A stretch of 64,000 nt of DNA. It comes from Desulfobacter postgatei 2ac9 (GTDB taxonomy: Bacteria; Desulfobacterota; Desulfobacteria; Desulfobacterales; Desulfobacteraceae). The position numbers and the translations under genes are program-made. Below the pieces are notes generated by a model that did not search any database, was not told where the DNA came from, and saw only the letters and a list, made by a program, of their open reading frames with translations. This document shows positions 44,907-54,302 of the stretch, piece by piece. The DNA lies in contig NZ_CM001488.1 of NCBI RefSeq assembly GCF_000233695.2, positions 3,645,601-3,709,600 on the forward strand, written 5' to 3'. How positions within the stretch are numbered: position 1 is the stretch's first letter; every line of letters starts with the position of its first letter.

Positions 44907-46598
44907 TTAAACCAGAAGCATGTCAGTGATGGCCCCGCCTGCCGGAACCATGGGATAGACCGATTCTTCACGTTCGACAATAAAGTCCATAATTACTGTG
45001 CCGGGGGTGTTGAGCCCCGTTTCAAGGGTCTGGGTCACCTTGGCCGGATCATCACACCTGAAACCGGTTGCTCCGTATGCCTCGGCAAGCTTCACAAAAT
45101 CGGGCTGGGCTTCCATATTGGTGTCGGCATATGCTTTGTTGTAGAAAAATTCCTGCCACTGGCGCACCATGCCAAGATAGCGGTTGTTTAAAATAACGAT
45201 TTTTACATCCAGTTTTTCAGCAACAGCCGTCATCAATTCCTGGGAATTCATCTGGATTGAGCCATCCCCTGCCACACAGACAACCGTTTTATCAGGGGCC
45301 GCCGCCTTGGCACCTATGGCTGCGGGAAGGCCAAACCCCATAACACCAAGGCCGCCGGATGTTATGAAATGGTTGGGTGCTTCAAAATGATAGTACTGGG
45401 CCGTCCACATCTGGTTTTGCCCGACTTCCGTGGTAACAATGGCTTTGCCTTGGGTGACCTCATACAATTTTTCAACCACATATTGCGGCTTGATGGTGTC
45501 AAAGGATTGGTCGTACTTCAGGGGTGTTAACTCTTTCCACTCGTTGATGCGTTTAAGCCATGCAACCCGGTCGTTCATAAAATTTTCAGGTGGTTCTTTT
45601 TCCATAAGCGCGGCAATATCTGCCAGGGCCATTTTGCAGTCACCGACAATGGGGCAGTCAACGTCAACATTTTTATGGATGGATGTGGGGTCAATGTCGA
45701 TTTGGATGATTTTGGCGTCAGGTGCAAATTTTTCAAGGTTGCCGGTTACCCGGTCATCAAATCTTACACCGGCCGCAAAAATCAGGTCGCTGTGGCCGAT
45801 ACTCATATTTGCCCGGTAGGTGCCGTGCATGCCCAACATACCCAGCCAATTTTCATCAGTTCCCGGAAAGGCACCAAGTCCCATCAGGGATGATGTAACC
45901 GGGAGCTTGGCAAATTTTGCGATCCGGGTAAATTCCTTGCTTGCTCCGGATAAAATGAGACCTCCACCCCCGAACATTACCGGTCGGCGGGCCTCTTTAA
46001 TCATTTTTACAGCCGTTGCTATCTGCTTTTTATTGGGTTTGTAGTTGGGCTTGTAGTTGCGCATTTTCATAGGTTCGGGCATTTGAAAATCAATCATAGC
46101 CTGGACAATATCCTTGGGCAGATCCACGAGCACCGGCCCCGGGCGTCCGGACCTGGCAATGAAAAATGCTTCCTGAATAATTTGCGCAAGTTTGTTTGGA
46201 TCTTTAACCAGGTAGTTGTGTTTGGTGCAGGGGCGTGTGATGCCCACAATGTCCACTTCCTGGAACGCATCGTTGCCGATAAGGGCTGTCGGCACCTGAC
46301 CTGTAAAAACAACGATGGGAATCGAATCGCAGTGGGCTGATGCCAATCCCGTTACGGCATTTGTGGCACCGGGTCCTGAGGTGACCAATGCAACGCCGGT
46401 GGTTTTATGCGCCCTTGCATAGGCATCGGCCATGTGAACGGCCCCCTGTTCGTGTCTGACCACAATATGGCGCAGGTCGTTATGTTTAAGAATTTCATCA
46501 TGGATATCAATAGTGGCACCGCCGGGATACCCGAACATAGTATCAACACCCTGCGCCTTTATCATCTTAATGAGGATTTGAGCCCCTGTCAGTTTCAT
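44907..46598 (-). CDS. ilvB: Acetolactate synthase large subunit
   Basis: 563 residues. A thiamine-diphosphate enzyme that makes acetolactate or acetohydroxybutyrate. FGYPGGATIDIHDE, VRHEQGAVHMADAYAR (catalytic Glu), FTGQVP, and the ThDP motif GDGSIQMNSQELMTA...NN. Normal length. Eleven bases after ilvD. Confidence 0.96.
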   Translation of the reverse strand: MKLTGAQILIKMIKAQGVDTMFGYPGGATIDIHDEILKHNDLRHIVVRHEQGAVHMADAYARAHKTTGVALVTSGPGATNAVTGLASAHCDSIPIVVFTGQVPTALIGNDAFQEVDIVGITRPCTKHNYLVKDPNKLAQIIQEAFFIARSGRPGPVLVDLPKDIVQAMIDFQMPEPMKMRNYKPNYKPNKKQIATAVKMIKEARRPVMFGGGGLILSGASKEFTRIAKFAKLPVTSSLMGLGAFPGTDENWLGMLGMHGTYRANMSIGHSDLIFAAGVRFDDRVTGNLEKFAPDAKIIQIDIDPTSIHKNVDVDCPIVGDCKMALADIAALMEKEPPENFMNDRVAWLKRINEWKELTPLKYDQSFDTIKPQYVVEKLYEVTQGKAIVTTEVGQNQMWTAQYYHFEAPNHFITSGGLGVMGFGLPAAIGAKAAAPDKTVVCVAGDGSIQMNSQELMTAVAEKLDVKIVILNNRYLGMVRQWQEFFYNKAYADTNMEAQPDFVKLAEAYGATGFRCDDPAKVTQTLETGLNTPGTVIMDFIVEREESVYPMVPAGGAITDMLLV

Positions 46599-46609
46599 TA
46601 TCCGCTCCT

Positions 46610-48280
46610 TTATTTAAATATGGCCCCATTGCCGGCAGATGTTACCATCTTGGCATAACGGGCCATATAACCTTTTTTGATTTTGGGTTCGGGTTTTTTC
46701 CAGCCTGCTTTTCGCCGGGTCAGTTCTTCTTCAGGTACCATTAATTCAATGGTTTTGTTTGGAATATCAATGCGAATTTGATCACCTTCATGCACAAAGG
46801 CAATCAGCCCCCCCTGGGCAGCTTCAGGAGATACATGACCGATGCTGGCGCCTTTGGTGCCACCGGAAAACCGACCGTCGGTGATCAGAGCACACCGGTC
46901 ATCAAGCCCCATGCCTGCAATGGCTGATGTGGGGGTGAGCATCTCGCGCATGCCTGGCCCCCCGGCCGGTCCCTCGTACCGGATGACGATGACATCGCCC
47001 GGATTGATCTGCCGCTCCATGATTGCGGCGCTTGCATCTTCTTCGCAATCAAATACCCTTGCAGGTCCCTGGTGGGTCATCATTTCCGGCAGAACCGCCG
47101 ACTGTTTAACCACACAGCCTTCAGGTGCAAGGTTGCCGAACAATACGGCAAGCCCACCCTCCTTATGATAAGGATCGTTGACCGGCCGAATGACATCCGG
47201 GTATTTCACCCTGATCTTTTCAAGGTTTTCTTTAATGGTTTTACCCGTGGCTGTGAGAAGACTTGTGTCGATCATGTTGTTGTCACTAAGCTCCTTCATC
47301 ACGGCCTGGATCCCGCCGGCTGCGTCAAGATCTTCAATATGGTCCTTTCCGCCGGGGCTTAAGGAGCATAAATGGGGGGTCTTTTTACTCACTTCATTAA
47401 TCAAATCCAGGGGGATATCCACACCGGCCTCGGCAGCAACGGCTTTGAGATGCAGAACCGTATTGGTGGAACAACCTAATGCCATATCCACAGCCAAGGC
47501 ATTCATAAATGCCTGTCTGGTCATGATTTTGTCCGGGGTGATATCGTGTACCACCAGATTCATGATCTGCATACCCGCAGCTTTGGCCAGACGCAGCCGG
47601 CTGGACATGGGCGCCGGAATGGTACCGTTGCCGGGCAGCCCCATACCGATGGCTTCGGTAAGGCAGTTCATGGAATTGGCCGTGAACATGCCTGCACAGG
47701 ACCCGCAGGTCGGACAGCCGGCATTTTCCATCTCCAAGAGCTCTTCTTCGGTCATTTTGCCGCTTTGAACTGCACCTACGGCCTCGAATATGGTGATCAG
47801 ATCAATTTTTTTTGACCGGTCCCGGGGGTGGCGTCCTGACAGCATGGGGCCGCCGCTGACAAAAATGGAAGGAATGTTAAGCCTTGCCGCGGCCATAAGC
47901 ATGCCCGGTACAATTTTATCGCAATTGGGCACCATGACAATACCGTCAAAGGGGTGTGCCATGGCAGTCACTTCAATGCTGTCGGCAATAAGTTCCCTTG
48001 ATGCCAATGAATAGTGCATGCCGACATGGTTCATGGCAATGCCGTCACATACGCCGATGGTGGAAAATTCCATGGGGGTACCGCCGGCCATGGAGATACC
48101 GGCCTTGACGGCTTTGACAATGGAGTCCAAGTGCATGTGGCCCGGGATCAGTTCATTGGCGGAATTGGCAATCCCGATCAGGGGGCGGTTAAGCTCAATG
48201 TCGGTGTATCCCAAGGCTTTCAGCAGGCCCCGGTGGGGTGCCCTTGCCACGCCCTGTGTTGCAATGCGGCTTCGTCTCAT
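46610..48280 (-). CDS. ilvD: Dihydroxy-acid dehydratase
   Basis: 556 residues. The iron-sulfur dehydratase common to valine and isoleucine synthesis. Cluster Cys are visible in [14 protein letters not shown] and [18 protein letters not shown], plus the EGCVVKQSA region. [20 protein letters not shown] is the C-terminal signature. First structural gene of the operon, 92 bases after the leader peptide stop and directly after the terminator hairpin. Confidence 0.96.
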   Translation of the reverse strand: MRRSRIATQGVARAPHRGLLKALGYTDIELNRPLIGIANSANELIPGHMHLDSIVKAVKAGISMAGGTPMEFSTIGVCDGIAMNHVGMHYSLASRELIADSIEVTAMAHPFDGIVMVPNCDKIVPGMLMAAARLNIPSIFVSGGPMLSGRHPRDRSKKIDLITIFEAVGAVQSGKMTEEELLEMENAGCPTCGSCAGMFTANSMNCLTEAIGMGLPGNGTIPAPMSSRLRLAKAAGMQIMNLVVHDITPDKIMTRQAFMNALAVDMALGCSTNTVLHLKAVAAEAGVDIPLDLINEVSKKTPHLCSLSPGGKDHIEDLDAAGGIQAVMKELSDNNMIDTSLLTATGKTIKENLEKIRVKYPDVIRPVNDPYHKEGGLAVLFGNLAPEGCVVKQSAVLPEMMTHQGPARVFDCEEDASAAIMERQINPGDVIVIRYEGPAGGPGMREMLTPTSAIAGMGLDDRCALITDGRFSGGTKGASIGHVSPEAAQGGLIAFVHEGDQIRIDIPNKTIELMVPEEELTRRKAGWKKPEPKIKKGYMARYAKMVTSAGNGAIFK

Positions 48281-48303
48281 TTCTTTAAAAATCTCCTAAA
48301 AGC

Positions 48304-48344
48304 AAAAAAGCCGTTACCTGCCCCCCTTCGGGGCTGGTAACGGC
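48304..48344 (-). terminator. Attenuator terminator of the ilv operon
   Basis: GCCGTTACC (48310-48318) pairs with GGTAACGGC (48336-48344), with a GC-rich inner stem (GCCCC/GGGGC). On the minus strand it is followed by six Ts (48309-48304). It lies between the leader peptide and ilvD, 24 bases before the ilvD start, so transcription must pass it. GGGGC in its inner stem (48330-48334) is complementary to GCCCC at 48379-48383 near the end of the leader gene, which gives a possible antiterminator pairing. Confidence 0.85.
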
Positions 48345-48372
48345 TTTTTTTCATTAATCTTAATTTAAGCCA

Positions 48373-48462
48373 CTAATCGCCCCTTCGCCAGGAGGTGACA
48401 ATAATCACCTCCACGATAATAATAAGGACCACTAGGCTGTTAATAATATTCATTTTTATCAT
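48373..48462 (-). CDS. ilvL: ilv operon leader peptide (attenuation control)
   Basis: 29 codons. Residues 10-22 read LVVLIIIVEVIIV: 12 of 13 are Leu, Val or Ile. In total 8 Ile, 5 Val and 2 Leu codons make up half the peptide. It ends TSWRRGD and stops at TAG 48373. It is followed by the terminator at 48304-48344 and then ilvD. As in E. coli ilvGMEDA, a ribosome stalled for lack of charged Ile, Val or Leu tRNA would favour an antiterminator and let ilvD-ilvB-ilvN-cimA be transcribed. A second in-frame ATG at 48453 is an alternative start. Confidence 0.85.
   Translation of the reverse strand: MIKMNIINSLVVLIIIVEVIIVTSWRRGD
48391..48412 (-). promoter_or_regulatory. Pause hairpin within the ilv leader gene
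   Basis: GGAGGTGA-CAATAA-TCACCTCC on the plus strand is a perfect 8-bp stem with a 6-base loop that overlaps the last Val/Ile codons of the leader peptide. It takes the place of the 1:2 pause hairpin of classical attenuators. Confidence 0.7.
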
Positions 48463-48490
48463 AATATTTTACTCTAAATTAAACATATTA

Positions 48491-48517
48491 ATTATATATA
48501 AATAATATTAATGTCAA
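48491..48517 (-). promoter_or_regulatory. Predicted promoter of the ilv operon
   Basis: On the minus strand, consensus TTGACA (48517-48512) and consensus TATAAT (48496-48491) are separated by 15 bases, shorter than the optimal 17. Transcription would start about 20 bases before the leader peptide ATG. Confidence 0.6.
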
Positions 48518-48540
48518 GAAAAAATAAAACCTTCACTTAG

Positions 48541-48782
48541 AAAAACTCACAGCAACGCCCATCATTGCTATGAGCGGAAATGCCTTTGAAAGGGACCGTC
48601 AGCCATGTAAGCGGCCGGCATGGATGATTTTATTTCAAAACCAGTTAATCCCCAGGCATTAATTGAACGTATTGAGGCATATAAGTATGGAACCGTGGCT
48701 TCAGTGGCGTTTGACCCCCCGGATTTTGACATGCCTGGTCCTGAAATGTATGACATTGAGAAACAAGAACAAGCCCTCACCG
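48541..48782 (+). pseudogene. Receiver-domain fragment of a sensor kinase or response regulator
   Basis: One frame reads TATPIIAMSGNAFERDRQ, the beta-4 segment of a receiver. After a one-base shift near 48610 the next frame reads AGMDDFISKPVNPQALIERI, with the conserved Lys-Pro (KP) of beta-5. Together they are the C-terminal third of a receiver, as at the end of hybrid kinases. The tail runs into the end of larB. Non-functional. Confidence 0.65.
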
Positions 48783-49544
48783 CTAACGTTCAACCCCTAC
48801 ATGGTTAATAGTGGAGGCCATATAACCGGCCCCAAATCCATTGTCTATATTAACCACTGCAATATTTGAACTGCAGGAATTAAGCATACCCAAAAGGGCG
48901 GTCATGCCGTTGAAGCTTGTGCCGTAGCCAATACTTGTGGGAACAGCAATTACAGGCGCTTTGACAAGGCCGCCCACCACAGAGGGCAGGGCGCCTTCCA
49001 TACCTGCGGCAACAATAATGACAGACGCTTTTTCAAGATCTTGCCGATATGCGAAAAGGCGGTGGATGCCTGCGACCCCGACATCAAAAAGTGTTTTGAC
49101 CTCATTCCCCATGGCTTTTGCCGTTAAGAAGGCTTCCATGACCACAGGAATATCTGAAGTCCCTGCACTGACGATGAGAATTGTACCCCGGCCTGTAATG
49201 GCGGGGGGCTGTTTTTCTATTTTTAACAGATGGGCGTCATCAAAATATTGTGCATTGGGAAACCGTGAAAGCACCGCATCTGCCTTATTCTGATGAATGC
49301 GGGTTACAAGCACGATATTTTCCGATTGTTCCAGTTTTTCAAGAATGGCAATAATCTGTGCCGATGTTTTGCCCTGCCCGAAAATAACCTCGGGGAATCC
49401 TTTGCGAAGAGCTCTGTGATGATCCACATGGGCGCAACCGATATCTTCAAACGAAAGGTGTTTTAATTGATCTGCGGCCTGTCCAACGGGCAGTGCGCCC
49501 TCGGCCACCATGGAAAGAATTTGTGTTAATGTATCAATGTTCAT
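48783..49544 (-). CDS. larB: Nickel-pincer cofactor biosynthesis protein LarB
   Basis: 253 residues. LarB carboxylates and hydrolyses nicotinic acid adenine dinucleotide to start the Ni-pincer nucleotide cofactor. N-terminal helical part (about 1-60) and a PurE-like C-terminal domain (about 110-250) with GTILIVSAGTSDIPVV, VIIVAAGMEGALPSVVGGL, VPTSIGYG and a C-terminal VVNIDNGFGAGYMAS. No larA, larC or larE is in the window, and relics flank it on both sides. Confidence 0.9.
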   Translation of the reverse strand: MNIDTLTQILSMVAEGALPVGQAADQLKHLSFEDIGCAHVDHHRALRKGFPEVIFGQGKTSAQIIAILEKLEQSENIVLVTRIHQNKADAVLSRFPNAQYFDDAHLLKIEKQPPAITGRGTILIVSAGTSDIPVVMEAFLTAKAMGNEVKTLFDVGVAGIHRLFAYRQDLEKASVIIVAAGMEGALPSVVGGLVKAPVIAVPTSIGYGTSFNGMTALLGMLNSCSSNIAVVNIDNGFGAGYMASTINHVGVER

Positions 49545-49644
49545 ATAGCGTCTAAGCGTTTTGCCTTTTCAACCAGGCAAGTCCTTTCCCTGCTTTATTT
49601 GTTTCTTCCTAAGACGAAGTCTCCTCCCGGGCAGAAGGCGCTTC

Positions 49645-49929
49645 TTAAGCGGCCGGTGCCTGCCGGGAAGGTATAGTCTTGTCTTTGCCCCACTGGTAAT
49701 GACCGAATTTACAATACCCCCGAACATTATTGAATCGTGCATCAATGCTCTTGGGAATGGGGATCACATTGCCTTCAACTGATGATATCAGAAATTCGGC
49801 CAAAGGGATAGATCCACCGCCGGATACGATAATGGAGTCAATATCCCAGTCATTTTTCCACAGCCGGTTTAAATTAGAGGCAATGGTCGAAGCTACATGT
49901 GTATACACCCGTTTTTTTAAGATTGACCA
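49645..49929 (-). pseudogene. C-terminal fragment of a ParM/MreB-like actin-fold protein
   Basis: The minus-strand frame is open only from 49929 and encodes ASTIASNLNRLWKNDWDID, IIVSGGGSIPLAEFL and ARFNNVRGYCKFG. This is the C-terminal phosphate-2/adenosine segment (V-x-GGG) and the D-A-R-x-x-NV-x-GY ending of plasmid-segregation actin homologues (ParM/Alp type). The ATPase N-terminal two thirds are missing. It suggests that plasmid or phage DNA was once inserted here. Confidence 0.55.
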
Positions 49930-49952
49930 CTATCCACCCAGGGCAAACGCAC

Positions 49953-50405
49953 TTAAATTGTATTGACTCCAAGCACTTTCATGAGGTAAGAATTATCCCA
50001 TCCTGCTTGCAGACGTTTGACATTTATGCTCTTTTTCAAACTGTTTTCCTGCTTCAGCAGGTTCGTGGCAATGTGGCGTACCATTGCAAAATTCTCAGCT
50101 GCATTACCGGCTCGCTTTCGACACTCATCCTCCCTGAACGCGACATCAAGCACCCAATGCAATTTTTTTCTGGCATCCCATGGCATCTATCGTGACAGTA
50201 TTCCTTGAAATATCAAGTAAATCGAGCAATTCCGGAATTGCTGTGATTTCATTTGAGTTTTCATCCGTTTTTAACTGCCCCAGTACCATATTCGTATCTG
50301 ATGCCCAGGCACTCACCATATGAATTGCAGATTTGCCATTCGTTTTGTCATGTGAGTGTCTTAGTGTTTTTCCATCCACTGCAATGACAGTTTCCGGCAG
50401 TCGCT
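49953..50405 (-). pseudogene. ISAs1-family transposase remnant with internal deletion
   Basis: The upstream piece (about 50405-50165) reads [33 protein letters not shown] and [10 protein letters not shown], the start of the ISAs1 DDE domain. The downstream piece (50186-49953, another frame) reads [28 protein letters not shown] and LQAGWDNSYLMKVL, the family C-terminus. They meet at an A-rich junction near 50165, so roughly the middle third is deleted. No terminal repeats found. Confidence 0.8.
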
Positions 50406-50628
50406 ATTAACTTATGCAACTTCTGCCTATCCAATCAAGGGTCATTTATCTTTGAAAACTCCGATATTAGCGTGATATTTGAGGTGGTCATTGTTGAATT
50501 CCCTGAAATGAGGTTATAAAAAAGGTGTTTAAATATCAGGAATCTTCAAACACCGCAAACCTCTCTTCAATCAATCAAAAATTTTAATGCGTTTGCCCTG
50601 GGCAATTGCATGTAAAAAAAATACCTAA
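50406..50628. other. AT-rich gap before the kinase remnant
   Basis: About 220 bases without a gene. It contains a hairpin (GGTGTTT near 50523 with AAACACC near 50551). No promoter stands out. Confidence 0.4.
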
Positions 50629-51795
50629 TCTTTTTCATTAATTATCGATACTTTTTTTGACAAAAAGTATTTTTCCACTCTACCATCAAAAGATATAGAA
50701 AGCAGTGTTGCCGGGGTTTATACCACAGAAAAAGGCCCGCTTCTTGTGGCGTCGCGGCCTGTCATCCGAAGTCTTCACCAGGGGCCGGCAAAAGGCTATT
50801 TGATCATGGGTCGCTTTCTGAACGAGGCGTACATGAAAATCCTGACGGACCAGACCAAGGTGGATCACCGATATTGGCTTTCACAGGACCCCTCCATTCC
50901 GGCGGAATCCCGGTCGATATTTGAAAGAGTTCAAAAAAATTCCGGTCCCGTATTTGAAGAGCAGGATAAAAGCATGCTCTTCGTATACAATGTTTTCAAG
51001 GGGTTGACCAGTTCATCCGACCTCATCATCCGCGCCGAAATTCCCCGGCAGATCATGAAATATGCAAAGAACACCATGTTTCTTGTTCTGATTTCCACTG
51101 TGTTGGCCGGATTTACCCTGCTGTTTGTGATGTTTTTTTTATTGAATCAGGTGGTGATTGACCCCTTGGGGAAACTGACGGCGTGGGTTGTTTCGTTGGA
51201 GTCGGCAAAACCGACTTTATTTCCCTTTTGTTTAAACAGGAACGATGAAATCGGTATTTTGTGCTTTGCGTTTCAAACGCTTTTTAATAAACTTACCCAG
51301 GTTCATAAAAATTTGCAGGAAATCAATCTTCGTTTGAATCAGGAAACCCGGACTTTGACTTTTGAAATCAGCCCGCCGATACTTTATGAACTGGGACTGA
51401 AGCCGGCCTTGGAATGGCTTTTGGAAACCACCTGCAGGGAACATGGTATCGACACTTTTCTGGAAGGAGATCTGGAGGGAGATCGGCTGGATAACAGTTT
51501 GAGTATTCTTATTTTCAGAACAGTAAGAGAATTACTCCACAATATCATCAAACACGCAAACGCTTCGGAAACAACGGTGCGCTTGTCTCAAGGAGCGAAT
51601 TTCTTTGAAATCTGTGTTACGGATAACGGGATTGGGTTTGATCCTGAAAAACAGTATAAAAATATCGGTTTCGGCCTTTTCAGCATTCGTGAACGCTTCA
51701 GCTCCATTGGCGGAGAGTTTTCGATCTTGTCTAAGTCCGGTGAGGGAACCCGGGCAATTTTAAAGGTCCCGTATAATTTGAAACATACCGTTTAA
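50629..51795 (+). pseudogene. NarX/DegS-like sensor kinase, 5'-truncated and lacking the H box
   Basis: The frame is open from 50629 without a good start; the first in-frame start is GTG 50746. What remains is the end of a CHASE4-like sensor (VAGVYTTEKGPLLVASRPVI), a membrane segment (about 107-137 of the GTG form), and an HATPase with N box (ELLHNIIKHANAS), G1 (DNGIGFD) and G2 (GFGLFSIRERF). NLQEINLRLNQ runs straight into ETRTLTFEISPPILYELGL: the HisKA_3 helix with the phospho-acceptor His is missing in frame. It cannot autophosphorylate in the usual way. The next gene is an intact regulator, 10 bases on. Confidence 0.7.
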
Positions 51796-51805
51796 AGGAA
51801 ACACC

Positions 51806-52465
51806 ATGAAAATAAATATTATTCTTGCCGATGATCATCATGTGATTCGTGAAGGTCTCAGGCTGCTTCTTGAACGGGAGACGGATCTCCTGGTCCTTGC
51901 CGAAGCTGACACTGGAAGGGCCGCCCTGTCTGCAGTTAAAAAATTCAACCCTGATCTTGTGATCATGGATGTCTCCATGCCTGAGTTAAACGGTATGGAA
52001 GCCACCCGGAAAATCCTGTCAGAAGCCCCAGCCACTAAAGTCCTGGCCCTTTCCATGTACTCGGACAGGCGCTTTGTGGAAGGGATGTTCCAGGCCGGTG
52101 TGTCCGGCTATATCCTGAAAAACTGCATCGCAAGAGAACTGGTTTCGGCCATCCGCCTGGTGGCAAAAGGGCAGGTCTACATCAGCCCTGAAATTGCAGG
52201 GACCATTGTGGACGGATACCTGTCGCGCCTTGTGCCTCAAACTGATACAACCCATCGCTTACAAAGAAAAACTTTAACCGATCGGGAACGCGAAATTCTT
52301 CAATTGATCTCCGAAGGTCAAAATTCCAAAGAGGTCGCTGAAACACTCCATGTCAGTTCAAAAACCGTCGATGCCCACCGGAGAAACATCATGGAAAAGG
52401 TCGGCGTCCATTCCATTGCGGAGTTGACCAAATTTGCCATACGCGAAGGGATAACCACCCTGTAA
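51806..52465 (+). CDS. NarL/FixJ-family response regulator
   Basis: 219 residues. Receiver domain (about 1-120) with NIILADDHHVIREGL and phospho-acceptor in DLVIMDVSMPELNG, then a LuxR-type helix-turn-helix (about 150-215: LTDREREILQLISEGQNSKEVAETLHVSSKTVDAHRRN). Its own partner kinase is the damaged gene just upstream, so it may be an orphan or be driven by another kinase or acetyl phosphate. The peroxidase gene downstream, 34 bases on, is a plausible target. Confidence 0.92.
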   Translation: MKINIILADDHHVIREGLRLLLERETDLLVLAEADTGRAALSAVKKFNPDLVIMDVSMPELNGMEATRKILSEAPATKVLALSMYSDRRFVEGMFQAGVSGYILKNCIARELVSAIRLVAKGQVYISPEIAGTIVDGYLSRLVPQTDTTHRLQRKTLTDREREILQLISEGQNSKEVAETLHVSSKTVDAHRRNIMEKVGVHSIAELTKFAIREGITTL

Positions 52466-52499
52466 CCCCATGGTACCCGGCTCTTTTTTCCTGAACTCT

Positions 52500-53564
52500 A
52501 TGAAAAAGTTGACAGGTATTCTGGTAAGTTCCTTATTTTTAATTTCGGCAGCCTGGGCTGCCGGAGGCAGTCCTACCGTCAGTTCCGATATTGAAAAGCT
52601 CGGGATGCGGCTTTATAACGACAAGAACATGTCATTTAACGGCACACAATCCTGCCGGAACTGCCACCATCATTTCAGTGGATTTGCAGATATCACAAAT
52701 CATCTGGATCCTTATACCAATTTTGTTTCAACGGGCGCAGATGGCGTCAGCAAAGGCGGGCGCAATGCTCCTTCCTCTGCGTATGCCGGATTCAGCCCGA
52801 TACTGGCTCTGGATGAAGCTTCCGGCGAATGGGTCGGCGGCATGTTCTGGGACGGCCGCGCAGCTGGCTGGGATCTGGGCGACCCCCTTGCCGAGCAAGC
52901 CCAGGGACCGCCGTTAAATCCCGTTGAAATGAACATGCCCAGTAAAGCGTCGGTGATAAATGTGATTCGGACTTCAGATTACGTTAACCTCTGGATCCGG
53001 GTTTTCGGCAAAGGATCACTTGATGACGTGGATGCTGCCTATGATAAATTTGGTGAAGCCATCGCGGCATATGAACGCTCCACTGATATCACCAAATTCA
53101 CTTCAAAGTTTGACACAGTACTAGAAACAGACTTTACCGCCGCAGAACAGGCGGGCAAGACTCTTTTTCAAACCAATTGTTCCTCATGTCATTCCATGGA
53201 GGCGGCCTTTGATGCGCCGGCCCCACTTTTTACCAATTACCAATACGCCAATATCGGTGTGCCGGCCAATCCGGGAATTCCATCAGATGAACCGGATTTA
53301 GGTCTGGGGGACATAGTCGAGGATTCAGCCCAAAACGGTAAGTTTAAAATTCCAACTCTCCGCAATATCGCGCTTACAGCCCCTTATTCTCACAACGGCG
53401 TATTCCCAACCCTCACGGCAATGCTTCAGTTTATCAATGACAGCAGTAAGTTTACACCGGAAGTGGAAGAAAACCTGTCAACAAAAGTTGGAAATCTGGG
53501 GCTAACACCAAATCAGCTGAAAGAGATCGAAGCCTTTTTAATGACCTTGACAGATGATTATTAA
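52500..53564 (+). CDS. Di-haem cytochrome c peroxidase (CcpA/MauG family)
   Basis: 354 residues from ATG 52500, which gives a clean signal peptide (MKKLTGILVSSLFLISAAWA); an ATG at 52470 would spoil it. Two c-type haem sites: CRNCH (residues 52-56) and CSSCH (about 227-231). Segments GMFWDGRAAGW, NPVEMNM and KIPTLRNIALTAPYSHNG are typical of bacterial di-haem peroxidases, which reduce H2O2 in the periplasm with electrons from c-type cytochromes. In an anaerobe this would be oxygen-stress defence. A MauG-like oxidase role is the alternative. Confidence 0.88.
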   Translation: MKKLTGILVSSLFLISAAWAAGGSPTVSSDIEKLGMRLYNDKNMSFNGTQSCRNCHHHFSGFADITNHLDPYTNFVSTGADGVSKGGRNAPSSAYAGFSPILALDEASGEWVGGMFWDGRAAGWDLGDPLAEQAQGPPLNPVEMNMPSKASVINVIRTSDYVNLWIRVFGKGSLDDVDAAYDKFGEAIAAYERSTDITKFTSKFDTVLETDFTAAEQAGKTLFQTNCSSCHSMEAAFDAPAPLFTNYQYANIGVPANPGIPSDEPDLGLGDIVEDSAQNGKFKIPTLRNIALTAPYSHNGVFPTLTAMLQFINDSSKFTPEVEENLSTKVGNLGLTPNQLKEIEAFLMTLTDDY

Positions 53565-53671
53565 TAAACGATAACTAATGTATTAAAAAAACTATGAGTG
53601 CCTGCCTTCGGAGTTTCGGAAGATAATGCATATAACGGCGGGGGCAGGCCGCCAACACAGGAGAAAAAGCC

Positions 53672-54088
53672 ATGGCAAAAAAAATGAAATCCTTTTGTTT
53701 GTCTTTTTGCAGTTTTGTGGCCCTTTCACTGATTCTGCTGCAAATGCCTGTCCCATGTTACGCCTTTGACATTCAGATTGATGTGTCTCCGAATGTGCTC
53801 AACATCCAGAGCAAAAGTACAATTGTCACAGTTCATACGGACATCGCCTACAAACTGGTGGACGTAGAAACCGTATCATTGAATGGCGTTGACATGGACT
53901 GGTGGAAATACGATGACAGGGGCAATTTTGTCGCCAAATTTGATTCAGATAAAATCAAAACATTGGACGACCTTATCATAGGCGATTATACACTGACATT
54001 GACCGGAGACACGATCGACGGAGATACCTTTGAAGGAAGTCATGAAATCATGGTGATAGACAACATTCCGGCCAGCCGTCGGGATTAA
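53672..54088 (+). CDS. Exported protein of unknown function
   Basis: 138 residues. Signal peptide (about 1-31: FVALSLILLQMPVPCYA) then a small beta-rich domain (FDIQIDVSPNVLNIQSKSTI, IIGDYTLTLTGDTIDGDTF), like an Ig-fold or cohesin-like module. GGAG precedes the ATG. It follows the peroxidase by 107 bases and might be co-expressed with it. Family not recognised. Confidence 0.65.
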   Translation: MAKKMKSFCLSFCSFVALSLILLQMPVPCYAFDIQIDVSPNVLNIQSKSTIVTVHTDIAYKLVDVETVSLNGVDMDWWKYDDRGNFVAKFDSDKIKTLDDLIIGDYTLTLTGDTIDGDTFEGSHEIMVIDNIPASRRD

Positions 54089-54302
54089 ACCTGGCCTGAG
54101 ATTCTTTTTCCAGTATGACCTGTCCGAATATGTGAATTATTTGAAGTGCCTATTATACCGCCCATAACCAATTATCATTGAAGACCATATCAAAAACGCA
54201 GCTTCCAAAAAGCTGAATGAAACAGCTTGGTAAGGTTTTTCCAACCGCTTGCACAAACCCTGTAAATGATGTATAGATGCCCGGATTAAAATGGACGGTA
54301 CT

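Noticed and set aside
48018-48340. Plus-strand open frames across the ilvD start and attenuator
   Set aside because: They are antisense to ilvD and to the terminator; no ribosome site or family match.
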